Shown here: in pieces, positions 8,701 through 16,924 of the stretch | Position numbering within the stretch: position 1 is the first letter of the stretch | Layout: each line of letters starts with the position of its first letter | NCBI GenBank assembly: GCA_022711465.1 | Contig: JAKLEZ010000001.1 | Coordinates: forward strand, 1 to 64,000 | Source of the DNA: Planctomycetota bacterium | Lineage (GTDB): Bacteria; Planctomycetota; Phycisphaerae; UBA1845; PWPN01 | Direction of reading: 5' to 3' | Length of the DNA: 64,000 bases | Made by a program: the position numbers and the translations under genes | The notes under the pieces: model-generated | Databases searched by the model: none | Told to the model about the DNA's origin: nothing | What the model saw: only the letters and a program-made list of their open reading frames with translations

Positions 8701-9439
8701 TTTCTGTCATGACCGAGGCCTCCGTCCCGGCGGCGACCTTGGCCAGACCGAAGTCGAGGATGTGTGGCCCGCCCTCGTGGTCGATCAGGATATTGCCGGG
8801 TTTCAGATCCCGATGGATGATCCCGCGGAGGTGGGCGGCGTTCACCGCTTCGCAGATTCGGGCGAAGAGATGGAGGATCTCGCGGATGGTCCGCGGCCTG
8901 GCCCTGGTCCACTCGTCCAGCGATTGCCCGGAAATGTAGTCCATAACGAAGTAGTGACTGCCGGAGGCGACGCCGCTGTCATGGATATTCACGATATGCG
9001 GGTGGTTGAGCTGACCCAGAACCTCGACTTCCCTCTCGAATCGGGCCGTCTCGCGTTTGCTGGCAAAGGGACCTTCACGCATGACCTTGACGGCCACCTT
9101 GCGTTTGGTGGCTCGCTGAACGGCCTGATAGATCACCCCCTGGCCACCGCGGTGGATCTCACGGACGATTTGGTAGCCCGGAATACTGTCCTGAACGGGA
9201 GGCTCGGCCAGCACCTCGCGAAGAAGAGAGGTATCACCTTCGGCAGCCTGCAGCAGACCGCTTGAGGCCGCATCCGTCGGAGCCGCTGCGGGCACATGAC
9301 CCGCCGAACCGGCCAGTTCCCTGGTCTCAGCGGATACCTGGTCAACCGGTCCAGTCGATTCCTGCCGGATTCCGATCGGGTTCGTACCGTTTCCGGAACC
9401 GGCCGGGATATCATGGTCATGGGCTTGGTCATCCGGCAT
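5747..9439 (-). CDS. Membrane Ser/Thr protein kinase with WD40 propeller and C-terminal TPR
   Basis: Protein of 1230 residues from the ATG at 9439. The first 85 residues are a disordered linker. The Hanks-type kinase domain spans about 90-355: glycine loop GGQGVIY, lysine in VAVKVM (K118), HRDLKPGN (catalytic D211), DFG at 229-231 and WAAPEQ. It looks catalytically intact. One transmembrane helix follows at about 379-405 (LPVAVAAGFVLMLATGLL). From about 460 to 1105 there are at least ten WD40-like repeats ending in WD (for example VRLWDVRTGREIRTF), then a short TPR-like helical tail. Topology places the kinase in the cytoplasm and the propeller outside; this layout is common in planctomycetes. 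ATG 9439 has GAGGG eight bases upstream; the longer start at 9463 has none. Target and signal are unknown. The 3' end overlaps the GHL10 gene by 22 bases. Confidence 0.92.
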   Translation of the reverse strand: MPDDQAHDHDIPAGSGNGTNPIGIRQESTGPVDQVSAETRELAGSAGHVPAAAPTDAASSGLLQAAEGDTSLLREVLAEPPVQDSIPGYQIVREIHRGGQGVIYQAVQRATKRKVAVKVMREGPFASKRETARFEREVEVLGQLNHPHIVNIHDSGVASGSHYFVMDYISGQSLDEWTRARPRTIREILHLFARICEAVNAAHLRGIIHRDLKPGNILIDHEGGPHILDFGLAKVAAGTEASVMTETGQFMGSLPWAAPEQAEAVPAKIDLRTDVYSLGVVLFQMLTGQSPYGSVGSMLELLNDIVKAEPAKPSNIRREIDDDVDTIVLKCLSKERERRYETAGALARDIGHYLGGEIIEAKRDRPLYILRKHLQRYRLPVAVAAGFVLMLATGLLVALILLGQVAKERALAQDRERTAQSAYADGALEEGTALHLAGQGQASRAAFRRARDALTGLGLSPLPSEVGLYRSFREYDAPIQTLSGHLDGLMAVAWLPDGVRACSASEDGTVRLWDVRTGREIRTFIGHAGAVHCLAVSPDGKYILSGGEDRKARLWYVETGDEDPPAFTQTGPVRGVAFSPDGRSVLFVPATTGGAVLLGDVHRREIIQSFKASDKEPRSYYGVAFSPDGRRVLATTYERDIWIWDSATGRVLQTLSGHTGYVISAAFSPDGDRVLSASFDQTLRLWNVQTGQEIRTFRGHTAGVRGAVFVGREETALSCSMDGSVRIWSLDGNLRIWSRGSYEASRILAGHDGGVRGVAVTIDGRRAVSAGIDRTLRVWDLTQNADAPIASEAKTVTSLDCAPDDGMVFACGDQTGSVRLRDLATFRVLRAFDGQLGPVDTVTILSGGDRLFAADSAGNCRVWDIMSGDELHRYAGKGSFEGQRTRGEGWSFTAVSRDGRFFLSSQPDHTVVRRMIGSEVGELKRLVCKGRVTCVAVSPDSRYAICGDERGEVYYWQPETGECRLLRYSSGSKSASVDCAAFSADGKHALTSGHDLVVHLWDLIAGEEAGRFVGPTLVVRGVRYGRGDRTVFSVGSDQTLRMWDAKRGRDLRLGAHLPTYSYALAVVPPGDAVLASSGSSISLWDTSRSLCHLDFGARLDGVASALRANPDDGAALLTLGEWYAFRGVNDWALDFLEKARARGADVPSLTLARCYWQLGQTKEAADQFREAIVRREAPPNYLRLCLDAVTGAQAHRRLLTAPAQQNGSASPGQQGRPELVRSSRQGAARP

Positions 9440-10050
9440 GTTGACACCCTCGAGACGCTTCATGAGAAACGCGCTCGCACCACCTGAAAGCCCCGGAACT
9501 GGGTCATCCGCGATTTGACCGCGGTGCGGACGTCCTCAGCAGACTGCGCCGTCGATCGTGGCTCCAGCTCCCAGGACCAGGTTCGCCGCCGGTTCTCGTC
9601 AGACACGCAAGGAGCAACGCGCAGATGCCTGTTCGTCGGATCGCCTTTCGCGTGCAGCCGGACCCCTCCTCTGCCCGCCCTGAATTGTAGTCCCCGGCAC
9701 AGGCGTGGTCCTCCGACACGGGGCAACTGATCCTCCGACCACACGAATGGCTGATGGATCGTCCACCAAGCGAGGGCTCTTGGCACACTATCGGGCGTTG
9801 ATGTCCAGGCGGATCGTTCGACGCTTCTCCGTCAGATGAGTCCCCTGGAGCAAGCCACCCGAAGGGCGTATCGAGGCGCGTCGCAGCCGTCCCTGCCGCC
9901 CCGGAATCCGACGGACGGAAGCGGTTCGCGGTGCAAGCGGGTTGCCCCCGTGTGAAGCGATCCATACCCTGGCCGGATGCCCAGCGGGCCATCGAGCACG
10001 GCCATGCTCCCGGCCGGGATGCGGGCCACAGCAGCGAGTTCCAGCCCCGT
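9440..10050. other. 611-bp gap without a supported gene
   Basis: Open frames exist on both strands (for example 9504-10088 minus) but their translations are rich in R, G, S and P and match no family I know. One minus-strand string (VARIPAGSM, near 10005-10031) recalls the start of an FGE-sulfatase domain, but nothing downstream continues it. It should contain the promoter of the kinase gene and possibly the terminator of the gene at 10051. Confidence 0.5.
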
Positions 10051-10554
10051 TCAATCCATGCAGTTCGGGTCCGCGGGAACCGTTCCACTGATGCAGCGTT
10101 GGAGCATGGCTAAGTCGTCGAGGTCCACGTCGTCGTCGCCATCCAGATCGGTGGTTTCACAGCCGGGGAAGGTGTGCGTATTGAAGGTGGTATGAAGAAA
10201 CGTGGCCCCGTCCTGGACGCTGAGGTCCCAGACATCCGGCCCGGCGCCCGGTCTCGCATAGTTGCCGTCCCACGAGCCTATGATGAAAAGATCGAACTCC
10301 ACTCGGAGGACGGTGTGCGGTCTCACGTTGTTCACGGTGAGGATGACGGCTTCGGAGCCGAACTGGCCCAGGAATGTCCGGGCTCCGAGCGGTGTCGTCG
10401 TGGTGCGGATCACCGACCATTCCGGCCCGACGCTGCCCTGGAAATCGTTGGCGTACTGGATCCAGACGCGACCGGCGAGTGCATGGCTGCTGCATGCGAA
10501 GCCAAGGCCCAGGATCGCGACGATAACACGAGTGAGAATACAGTGGTCGCACAC
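10051..10554 (-). CDS. Small secreted protein with C-terminal dockerin-like repeat
   Basis: Protein of 167 residues from a GTG start at 10554. A typical signal peptide ends at SHALA (about residue 27). The middle part is beta-rich without a recognised domain (GRVWIQYANDFQG onward). The last 30 residues carry a single calcium-loop repeat, DLDGDDDVDLDDLAML, as in type I dockerin-like segments, which planctomycetes attach to many exported proteins. The GTG start is preferred over an upstream ATG at 10599: it has AAGGAGGG six bases before it, and the ATG would put an arginine-rich stretch in front of the signal peptide. Cohesin partners are not visible in this window, so the dockerin-like unit may simply be a calcium-binding module. 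Function unknown. Confidence 0.72.
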   Translation of the reverse strand: MCDHCILTRVIVAILGLGFACSSHALAGRVWIQYANDFQGSVGPEWSVIRTTTTPLGARTFLGQFGSEAVILTVNNVRPHTVLRVEFDLFIIGSWDGNYARPGAGPDVWDLSVQDGATFLHTTFNTHTFPGCETTDLDGDDDVDLDDLAMLQRCISGTVPADPNCMD

Positions 10555-10772
10555 AATCCACCCTCCTTCCCTGCGACGCCGGGAGCGCCGACGCCTCATG
10601 AACTCTCGCCCCAGCGTGCTCGGCCGCTCCTGCGCCGGGGGGCAACCGGCAGCATGGCATCACTGTACCACTTCTGACCAGGTTGTGAGCTGATGGCCGC
10701 GGCGGTCACGGCCAGCGACTGGCACCCGTCGCGTACCCTTCGCGGACCTTTTGGACACCGGTCAGCGGTCGC

Positions 10773-12500
10773 TCAATATGCGCCCGGTCGGTCCGGGGTG
10801 CGGGCCGAGCCGTCGGCGGTGGTGGTGACCGAGTTGCTGAGCGTACCGGCGGGCACGGCCGGGCTGGCGGGAGCGTCGGACCAGACGAAGGCGGGGATGG
10901 CATAGACGGTGGCGGAGAACACGTTACCGGTGGCCGTTGGCCGGCAGTCGCCGTGCTCCGGGTCAACAAGGGCGGGCACAACCGTGTTGATCGCGTTGTC
11001 AGCGGCGAGCTGCGTCGGGTTGCAGGCGGAATTGGCGGCGGGGCAGCCGGTGGAGCCGTCGGCCTCGACGCCCAAAGCGTGGCCCGGACCCCCGTCGTAG
11101 ATCAGGTTGCCGCGTATTTGGAGGTTATTATCAGCCAGCGTCGGTGAAGGGATCTGGCTACCAGCCGGCGGAGTGGTCGAGGCGTGAACGTCCAGCGTGC
11201 CATAGGCCGTTTGTGTTCCGGCCGGATTGTAGAAGATGTTGTTGTACACGTACACGTTGCGGTTGGGAATGATGTCGTCGACCATGGCGTCGCCGGCCGG
11301 ATTGGTCGGTGCAGGGCACCAGCCGCCCGCCGCCAGGAAGCCGTTGCAGATCGTATCCGCGTTGTTTGCCCCGTTCTCGGCGGTGTCTTGGCACCCGCGC
11401 GTGCCGCGGCCCAGGAGGATCATGCCGAACCCTGCAGCGTCAGCGGCGACGCGATAAGCGGTGTTGTAGGCGATCAGGATGTTGTATCCGCCCTGCACGC
11501 CGACCGCGTTGCCCTCGATGTCGTGGATGACGTTGTTGACGAACTTGATGTCGTACACCTCGTAGTGCAGCCAGGGCGACTGCATGATCTCGAAGTTCGT
11601 GGCCTGCCCGGCCGAGAATCCGAGGTGGCAGTTGTAAAACTCATTGCCAGCGACGGCAATGTAGGCGGTTCCGCCCTTGAGGTAGGTGGCCCAGTCGCCT
11701 GCGAAATCGTGAATCGAGCTGTTGAGGATGTGCCCGCCCTGCACGGTGACCCAGTCGATGCCGGTCAGGTATCCGCCGTAGATATCGCAGTCTTCGACGA
11801 AGACGTTTTCGCACTGGTTGACCTTGAGGGCCTCGCGGAGTTCGGAGCCGGTGTCAGGAACCGGTCCGGCGATGGTGACGCCGCGCAGCAGGACGTGATC
11901 GCTAGCCTCGAAGTGGACGTTGTTATTACCCCAGGCGAGGGCCGCGCCGCCCGCGCTGATCCGAACGTCCTGAAGGTAGAGGTGGCTGACGTTGTTGATG
12001 TTAAGCCCGCCGTTCACCGTCGCGGTGCCCCGGCCGTCAACCGCGTAGATGATGTTCGGGTACTGCTGCGTGCCCTGCTTGTCTGCGTAGTAGTTCTGTT
12101 GACCCGCGTCGTAAGGCAGGATTCCCGCCACCAGGTTGATGCGATAGCCGGTCGTCGTATTGGTGGCCGGCAGGCGACTCCAGGCAGCGTACAGCGTGCG
12201 CAGCGCCTGACTGCGGCTGGTTCCGGCGTTGGCATCATTACCGGCGTTCGGGTCGACCCAGAGATCGGTCACGATCGGCGTTCCCAGGTCGTAGTTGGTG
12301 AACCCGGCCACATACGTCGTCCCCGTTCCGCCTGTCCCGCCGGTTCCGCCTGTCCCGCCGGTTCCGCCCGTCCCGCCGGTTCCGCCCGTGCCCGCTGCAC
12401 CCGGTCCCGTGGACGGGGGTGTCGGGGCGCAACCAGCCCCGACCAAGGTCCAGCCAACGACAGCCAACAGGATGGTGGTCATGCACAAGCCGGTTTTCAA
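10773..12500 (-). CDS. Secreted lipoprotein with right-handed parallel beta-helix
   Basis: Protein of 575 residues. The signal peptide ends at the lipobox VGAGC (cysteine near residue 24). Residues 38-62 are a flexible GTG/GTGG linker encoded by an 18-bp tandem repeat. The remainder opens with LWVDPNAGNDANAGTS, the phrase that often starts pectate-lyase-like beta-helix proteins in planctomycetes. It continues with stacked short coils containing N ladders (YLQDVRIS, VFVEDCDIYGG, NVIHDIEGNAVG, YVYNNIFYNP). Such proteins bind or cleave polysaccharides outside the cell; I cannot identify catalytic residues. The start codon is TTG at 12500, supported by GGAGG seven bases upstream; the internal ATG at 12482 has no ribosome site. 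It is divergent from larE. Confidence 0.8.
   Translation of the reverse strand: MKTGLCMTTILLAVVGWTLVGAGCAPTPPSTGPGAAGTGGTGGTGGTGGTGGTGGTGGTGTTYVAGFTNYDLGTPIVTDLWVDPNAGNDANAGTSRSQALRTLYAAWSRLPATNTTTGYRINLVAGILPYDAGQQNYYADKQGTQQYPNIIYAVDGRGTATVNGGLNINNVSHLYLQDVRISAGGAALAWGNNNVHFEASDHVLLRGVTIAGPVPDTGSELREALKVNQCENVFVEDCDIYGGYLTGIDWVTVQGGHILNSSIHDFAGDWATYLKGGTAYIAVAGNEFYNCHLGFSAGQATNFEIMQSPWLHYEVYDIKFVNNVIHDIEGNAVGVQGGYNILIAYNTAYRVAADAAGFGMILLGRGTRGCQDTAENGANNADTICNGFLAAGGWCPAPTNPAGDAMVDDIIPNRNVYVYNNIFYNPAGTQTAYGTLDVHASTTPPAGSQIPSPTLADNNLQIRGNLIYDGGPGHALGVEADGSTGCPAANSACNPTQLAADNAINTVVPALVDPEHGDCRPTATGNVFSATVYAIPAFVWSDAPASPAVPAGTLSNSVTTTADGSARTPDRPGAY
12325..12396 (-). repeat. 18-bp tandem repeat encoding a Gly/Thr linker
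   Basis: Three full copies (12325-12342, 12343-12360, 12361-12378) and a partial fourth of GTTCCGCC(T/C)GTCCCGCCG. They encode repeated GGT units between lipobox and beta-helix domain. Slipped-strand copy-number variation is likely, so linker length may differ between strains. Confidence 0.8.
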
Positions 12501-12826
12501 GGTCTGGCCTCCACTCGATTGAGCTGATATCGGGCCCCATGTTCACCCGTTCTGGGTAGTTAACGGCAGATTCGGCCGGTTCATGAAGTCTGGGCCTGTC
12601 CCGGCAGACTTTTTGACGCCGACAACCCATCTGGACCCTCGACGGCCGGGTGCGGGCACCCCATCTGCTGAAACAGACGCTTGGATTGCGCTTCGGCCTC
12701 GGCGTTCTCCCGGGAGGCTACAATCCCGAACCGCGTCTCGGACTTCCTGGTCGGGCTGCCAGGACCTATACTTGGGCACCGGATACGAGGCCGGCAGGCG
12801 GGGCCGCCTTGTATACAGAGGTTACG
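12501..12826. other. 326-bp divergent spacer
   Basis: Lies between the beta-helix lipoprotein and larE. TATACT at 12767-12772 is a possible -10 element for larE (55 bases before its ATG) but lacks a good -35. The open frame running upstream from larE here shows no family similarity. Confidence 0.4.
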
Positions 12827-13663
12827 ATGACATCGCTCGATGAGAAGTTGGCGAAGATGCAGGAGATCCTCCGCTCGCTGAAGCGGGTGGTGGTAGCGTT
12901 CTCGGCCGGCGTGGACTCGACGTTTGCCCTGAAGGTGGCCGTGGACACGCTGGGGGCGGTCAACGTGGTGGCCGTCACGGCCAAGAGTGACAGTTTGGCT
13001 GAGGCCGAGTTTCTGGAAGCCGTGAAGCTGGCCGACCAGTTGGGCGTCGAGCACGTCATCATTGAGACCCGTGAGTTCGACAATCCCGACTATCGGGCGA
13101 ACCCGGCGAACCGGTGCTACTACTGCAGGAGCGAGCTCTACGAGAGGCTGGACACCTTCCTGGTTGAACGGGGGCTGTGCGCGGCCGTCAGTGGCATCAA
13201 CGCCGATGACTACGCCGACTGGCGACCTGGGATTCTGGCCGCCAGGGAGCACGGTGTCCGGGCGCCGTGTGCCGAAGCCGGCATGACCAAAGAGGACATC
13301 CGAGCGCTGAGTCGGCGATTGGGTTTGCCGACGTTTGACAAGCCGGCCATGCCCTGTCTTTCCAGCCGGATCCAGTATGGCGAGGAGATCACGACCGAGA
13401 AGCTCAAACGCATTGAGCGGTCGGAAGCGTTTCTGCGGTCGCTCGGCTTCCGCGAATGCCGGGTTCGACACCACCACAACCTCGCCCGAATCGAATTGCC
13501 CGTATCGGACCTTGACCGGGCGATGATCCCGGAGACTCGCGCCCGCATCGACGCCGCGCTCCGCGAGTACGGCTATCAGTACGTGGCGATCGATCTTCGC
13601 GGCTTCCGGAGCGGGAGCATGAACGAGGTCATCGCGTTCGGAGAGCGACAGAAAGGGGACTAG
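12827..13663 (+). CDS. larE: ATP-dependent sacrificial sulfur transferase LarE
   Basis: Protein of 278 residues, the expected LarE length. LarE adenylates the pyridinium dicarboxylate intermediate of the nickel-pincer cofactor of lactate racemase and then gives up sulfur from a cysteine. The PP-loop is FSAGVDST (about 25-32). NRCYYCRSEL (about 96-105) and KPAMPCLSSR (about 172-181) are family motifs; the cysteine of the second, C177, corresponds in context to the sacrificial cysteine of the Lactobacillus enzyme. ATG 12827 (MTSLDEKLAKM) has AGAGG six bases upstream; the open frame extends to 12650 but without family sequence. LarB, LarC and LarA are not in this window. It converges with the sirtuin gene. 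Confidence 0.9.
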   Translation: MTSLDEKLAKMQEILRSLKRVVVAFSAGVDSTFALKVAVDTLGAVNVVAVTAKSDSLAEAEFLEAVKLADQLGVEHVIIETREFDNPDYRANPANRCYYCRSELYERLDTFLVERGLCAAVSGINADDYADWRPGILAAREHGVRAPCAEAGMTKEDIRALSRRLGLPTFDKPAMPCLSSRIQYGEEITTEKLKRIERSEAFLRSLGFRECRVRHHHNLARIELPVSDLDRAMIPETRARIDAALREYGYQYVAIDLRGFRSGSMNEVIAFGERQKGD

Positions 13664-13785
13664 GGAGCAGGCCGCGTCGCTGGGAAGGCAAGGTGCGAGC
13701 CAGGTGTGCGAGCCACACCACAGGGGCCATCCAAGTGGTGGAGACGGATTCACTTCCAGCATGGTGGCTGAAGGCCCTGGCAGCA

Positions 13786-14574
13786 TCAGCTGAACGCTCT
13801 GTGCACGAGTTCGGGCAGGACCGTTCCTGCCGTGCCGCGAAGCCCGATGTCGCCCCTGGCGGGCCCCGGGTCGATGACGATGACGGTGGCGCCGTTGGCG
13901 CTGGCCTCGAGCGGCAGGGAGGCGGCCGGGAAGACCGAGCCGGAGGTTCCCACGGCGATCATGCAGTCGCAATCGTGGCTTGCGGCGACGGCGTTGGGCC
14001 AATCGGGTTCGGCCATAGCCTCGCCGAAGAGGACGATAGACGGCCGATAGAGTCCGCATCGCCCGATGCCGAAGAAAGGGCGGATGGCGGCGAGCATGGC
14101 GGTCCTGGGAAACGAGCCGATCATCGCCTTCTTGAGGGTCGCGACGATGTCGAGCATCTGTGGTCGGGTGAGGACGCTGACCGTGCCTCCGCGGCGGTAT
14201 ACGATGTCGAAGAGTGATCCGTGGACCTCGTGGACGCGCGTGCTTCCGGCCTCCTGGTGGAGTCGGTCCACGTTCTGGGTCACGACGGTGACGTGGGTGT
14301 GAGTCTGGAGAGCAGCGATGGCCTTGTGGCCGGCGTTGGGGGCGGCCTTGGCGACCGGTTCGAGCAGTGCGATGATGAACTCTCCCACTCGCCGAGGGCT
14401 ACCCGCCGCGGTGGCGAGGAGGCCGCCCATGGTGGCAAACTGGTCGGGTGGGAAGTGGCTCCAGAGACCGTCGGAGTCTCGGAAGGTCGGGATGCCGCTT
14501 TCCGCGGAGATGCCCGCGCCGGTGAACACGACGACCTTGCCGGCATGGCGCAACAGCTCGGCCGCGCGATCCAT
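13786..14574 (-). CDS. Sirtuin-family NAD-dependent protein deacylase, zinc site degenerate
   Basis: Protein of 262 residues from ATG 14574, a normal sirtuin length. Sirtuins use NAD to remove acyl groups from lysines. NAD-binding motifs are clear: GAGISAESGIPTFRD (about 19-33), TQNVDRLHQEAGS (about 104-116) and VHEVHGS with the catalytic histidine (about 120-126). VLFGEAM and VGTSGSVFPAA follow as in the family. The usual four zinc cysteines are not all there: after HGS the sequence is LFDIVYRRGG without CxxC, and the second pair is reduced to one cysteine in GIGRCGLYRPS. The open frame extends to 14907 but those 111 residues look non-coding; ATG 14574 places the NAD motif at the usual distance, although no strong ribosome site is visible. 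Activity is therefore uncertain. It converges with larE. Confidence 0.85.
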   Translation of the reverse strand: MDRAAELLRHAGKVVVFTGAGISAESGIPTFRDSDGLWSHFPPDQFATMGGLLATAAGSPRRVGEFIIALLEPVAKAAPNAGHKAIAALQTHTHVTVVTQNVDRLHQEAGSTRVHEVHGSLFDIVYRRGGTVSVLTRPQMLDIVATLKKAMIGSFPRTAMLAAIRPFFGIGRCGLYRPSIVLFGEAMAEPDWPNAVAASHDCDCMIAVGTSGSVFPAASLPLEASANGATVIVIDPGPARGDIGLRGTAGTVLPELVHRAFS

Positions 14575-15503
14575 CAATACATCGTCCCTGCCCACGACGT
14601 GTTTCCTCGAATCCGCGGCCCCGCATGCGGCCGTGGAGACACCACCATCGTACGCCGCGAACTGTCCGATGTCATCCACCGATTGAGGCCGCGGGGTGCC
14701 CGATTCGACGGGTTGGATTGGCGGGTTGGGGGCGAGTGCTCCTGTGACCGTATCGGGCATGGGGGGACGTAGAGGACGGCGCCTGCAATTGGCGTATGAG
14801 CAATCTGCATGTGGGCATTCTCCGGCCCCACGGCACAGGGCCCAGGTCACGGGTAAACGTACCCGCCACGGTCGACGGCGACCGCGAGCGGTGGCCGCCT
14901 CCGGCACGTTCTAAGGGTCCTTCATCTCTGCTGACCGCCTTCCCACGATCTCAAGGCCCGACGAGGCGTAGCCGTAACACGGCGAGCCGCCAAGCGCCTT
15001 TTACAGTAGGGCTGTAACTCGAAACGGTCAAGGCTGGGTACGGGACGGCGCCGGGTGGTCCGGACGAGGTGGGATTCTTGACCAAACGAAGCCAATCTCG
15101 CTCTTGGTGCGGGATGCACAAAGCCGCCTGTCGAGCCCCAAGACGCGGTTGGCGGGCTGGGAGCCGGAATAGGGCCGAGGCGAAACGAACCCATACCTGC
15201 CGCGGCGAAAGCACCGCCGGAACAAGACCGGTAGCCTGCGGGCCCGACTGCCTGACGCGCTGGAGCCGAGCGGGGACGGTGTTGGATCGGTTTGGGCATG
15301 GCGTTAGAGCTTGCGAGGCAGCCGCGTCGCTTTTCGGCAGCGATATCACCGCAGGTGACCCGCGGGCGAGCGGTTTGTCCGGGACTCCATTTTGACCGTC
15401 GGGGGTCGGTGCGTTAACCTCATCAATCTGATTGGCATGGGGACAAGGTCTTTAACGGAAACTGATGGAAGGAGCTTGGGCTCCAAGATACGGAGGACAG
15501 TCC
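14575..15503. other. 929-bp gap without a supported gene
   Basis: Frames such as 14922-15299 minus and 15069-15395 plus give basic, low-complexity translations with no family match. The part before 14907 could be an N-terminal extension of the sirtuin if a further start is used. The last 60 bases lead into the Tat-exported epimerase gene and contain its ribosome site (GGAGG at 15492-15496). Confidence 0.45.
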
Positions 15504-16472
15504 ATGATCCACCAGAGCAACCGACGCGAGTTTCTGCAGCGTACCGCCTTGGCCGCCACGGCCATTGGCGCGGTTGGCAGCACTGCCCTGCGAACTCGGG
15601 CCGAGGATGCCCTGCCCGCCGGCGGGGAAGGCAAGAAACAGGCTGTGCTGAAGATATCCGCCCAGGAAGGCGTCGTGCCGGGCAAGGGCCTCTCTGAGAA
15701 GCTGGACAACATGGAGAAGTGGGGGTATGTCGGGTTAGAAGTTGGCGGGGGCAATCTGCCGAAGCGGGTGAAGGAGTTGCAGGACGCGCTTAAGGGCCGG
15801 CCGATCAAGCTGAGCGCGATCTGCGCCGGGTTTCAGGGCTGGCTGATCAGCGACGACAAGGAGACTCGGGAGAAGGCTCTGTCGTCGATGAAGGAGATCC
15901 TGACGGCCGCCGGCGAGCTTGGTTCCACTGGGCTGATCATTGTGCCGGCGTTCAACGGGCAGAAGTCCGTGCCTCACAAGCAGGCACGAGAGATGCTGAC
16001 CGGCTTCACCCGCTGGGACCGGTCCAACGACAAGGCCAGAACGTCGCTGCTCGGCGAGCTTGGCGAGCACGCGGCGAAGGCTGGAACCCGAATACTCCTT
16101 GAGCCTCTTAATCGCGACGAGTGCTATTTCCTGCGGACGCTGGCCGACGGAGCGTCGATCTGCCGTGACGTGAACAGCCCCGGGATCGCCCTGATGGGCG
16201 ACTTCTGGCACATGACCTGGGAAGAAACCTGCGACATGGGTGCATTCCTAAGCGCTGGCAAGTACCTGCGTCACGTTCACATCGCAAGTCGCAAGGACCG
16301 CAAGACGCCGGGTGAGGACGGCGAGGCCGACAACTACATCAACGGCTTCAAAGGCCTCAAGATGATCGGCTACCAGGACTACATCAGCCTGGAGTGCGGT
16401 TGCCGGGGCGATCGCAGCGAGGTGATTCCGGCGGCGGCCAAGCTCATTCGTGAGCAGTGGGCCAAGGCATAG
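15504..16472 (+). CDS. Tat-exported sugar phosphate isomerase/epimerase-like TIM barrel
   Basis: Protein of 322 residues. The N-terminus has a twin-arginine signal (NRREFLQ, residues 6-12) followed by an alanine-rich hydrophobic stretch, so the folded protein should be exported. The rest is a xylose-isomerase-like TIM barrel (AP endonuclease family 2 fold). Expected metal ligands are visible: E in LLEPLNRDE, D and H in GDFWHM, H in HVHIAS and E in SLECGC. Such proteins are numerous in planctomycetes and act in sugar or inositol epimerisation; the substrate here is unknown. ATG 15504 is chosen over 15465 because of GGAGG seven bases upstream and because the Tat motif then sits at the start. 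A second member lies at 43813-44706. Confidence 0.85.
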   Translation: MIHQSNRREFLQRTALAATAIGAVGSTALRTRAEDALPAGGEGKKQAVLKISAQEGVVPGKGLSEKLDNMEKWGYVGLEVGGGNLPKRVKELQDALKGRPIKLSAICAGFQGWLISDDKETREKALSSMKEILTAAGELGSTGLIIVPAFNGQKSVPHKQAREMLTGFTRWDRSNDKARTSLLGELGEHAAKAGTRILLEPLNRDECYFLRTLADGASICRDVNSPGIALMGDFWHMTWEETCDMGAFLSAGKYLRHVHIASRKDRKTPGEDGEADNYINGFKGLKMIGYQDYISLECGCRGDRSEVIPAAAKLIREQWAKA

Positions 16473-16850
16473 CCCCTGGGGTATGGCGGGGTACCTGGGG
16501 TGTGGCGGAGAGAGTCATCGGTCTGCTGATCGCGGGCGGCTGTAGCCGCGGCGTCGTCCGGAAGGAAGCTTGTGGGGGTCGATCGGGGGGCGCGGGGGGG
16601 CAATAGAACGGGCAACTTGGTGTTGTCCAGGGGCTCAGGTTTGGGCGTGTCCCGGGCGGCGGCCGTCTTGCTCCGGCCGGTTGTTCTCCTTAGGCTAGTG
16701 AAGTGGCGGTTGGCGACTGAAACAGCTTGAGGCTGGGACGAGGGGGCCTCGTTGGGCCCTGGTTTGGACGGCAGGCACCGAGAGCGGTGCCGGGAGCCCT
16801 TGCGGCCGAACCGAGCGGGGCGTCGTCTTCGCCGGCGTCGGCGGCGTGTT
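16473..16850. other. 378-bp gap before the tRNA
   Basis: No gene seen. Just after the epimerase stop there is a short imperfect direct repeat (CCTGGGGTATGGCGG, then CCTGGGGTGTGGCGG, around 16475-16508). The rest is GC-rich without recognisable structure; it should hold the tRNA promoter. Confidence 0.45.
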
Positions 16851-16924
16851 GCGCCCGTAGCTCAGCAGGATAGAGCACCGGTTTCCTAAACCGGGGGTCA
16901 CAGGTTCGAATCCTGTCGGGCGCG
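16851..16924 (+). tRNA. tRNA-Arg (anticodon CCU)
   Basis: A complete 74-nt cloverleaf can be drawn. The acceptor stem GCGCCCG (16851-16857) pairs with CGGGCGC (16917-16923), with discriminator G. The D arm is GCTC/GAGC. The anticodon stem CCGGT/ACCGG encloses loop TTCCTAA, giving anticodon CCT. The T arm ACAGG/CCTGT has loop TTCGAAT. CCA is not encoded. It reads AGG codons. Confidence 0.96.

Noticed and set aside
9832..10029. Fragment resembling the start of an FGE-sulfatase (SUMF1) domain, VARIPAGSM, directly after the dockerin-like gene on the minus strand
   Set aside because: Only nine residues fit; the following sequence has none of the MG/RPVH motifs and ends at a stop.
12325..12396. 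18-bp tandem repeat considered as a CRISPR-like or mobile element array
   Set aside because: It is in frame, has no spacers and encodes a simple Gly/Thr linker.
14922..15349. Overlapping minus-strand frames in the gap before the Tat epimerase, considered as a small gene
   Set aside because: No ribosome site, no family pattern, and strongly basic low-complexity translation.
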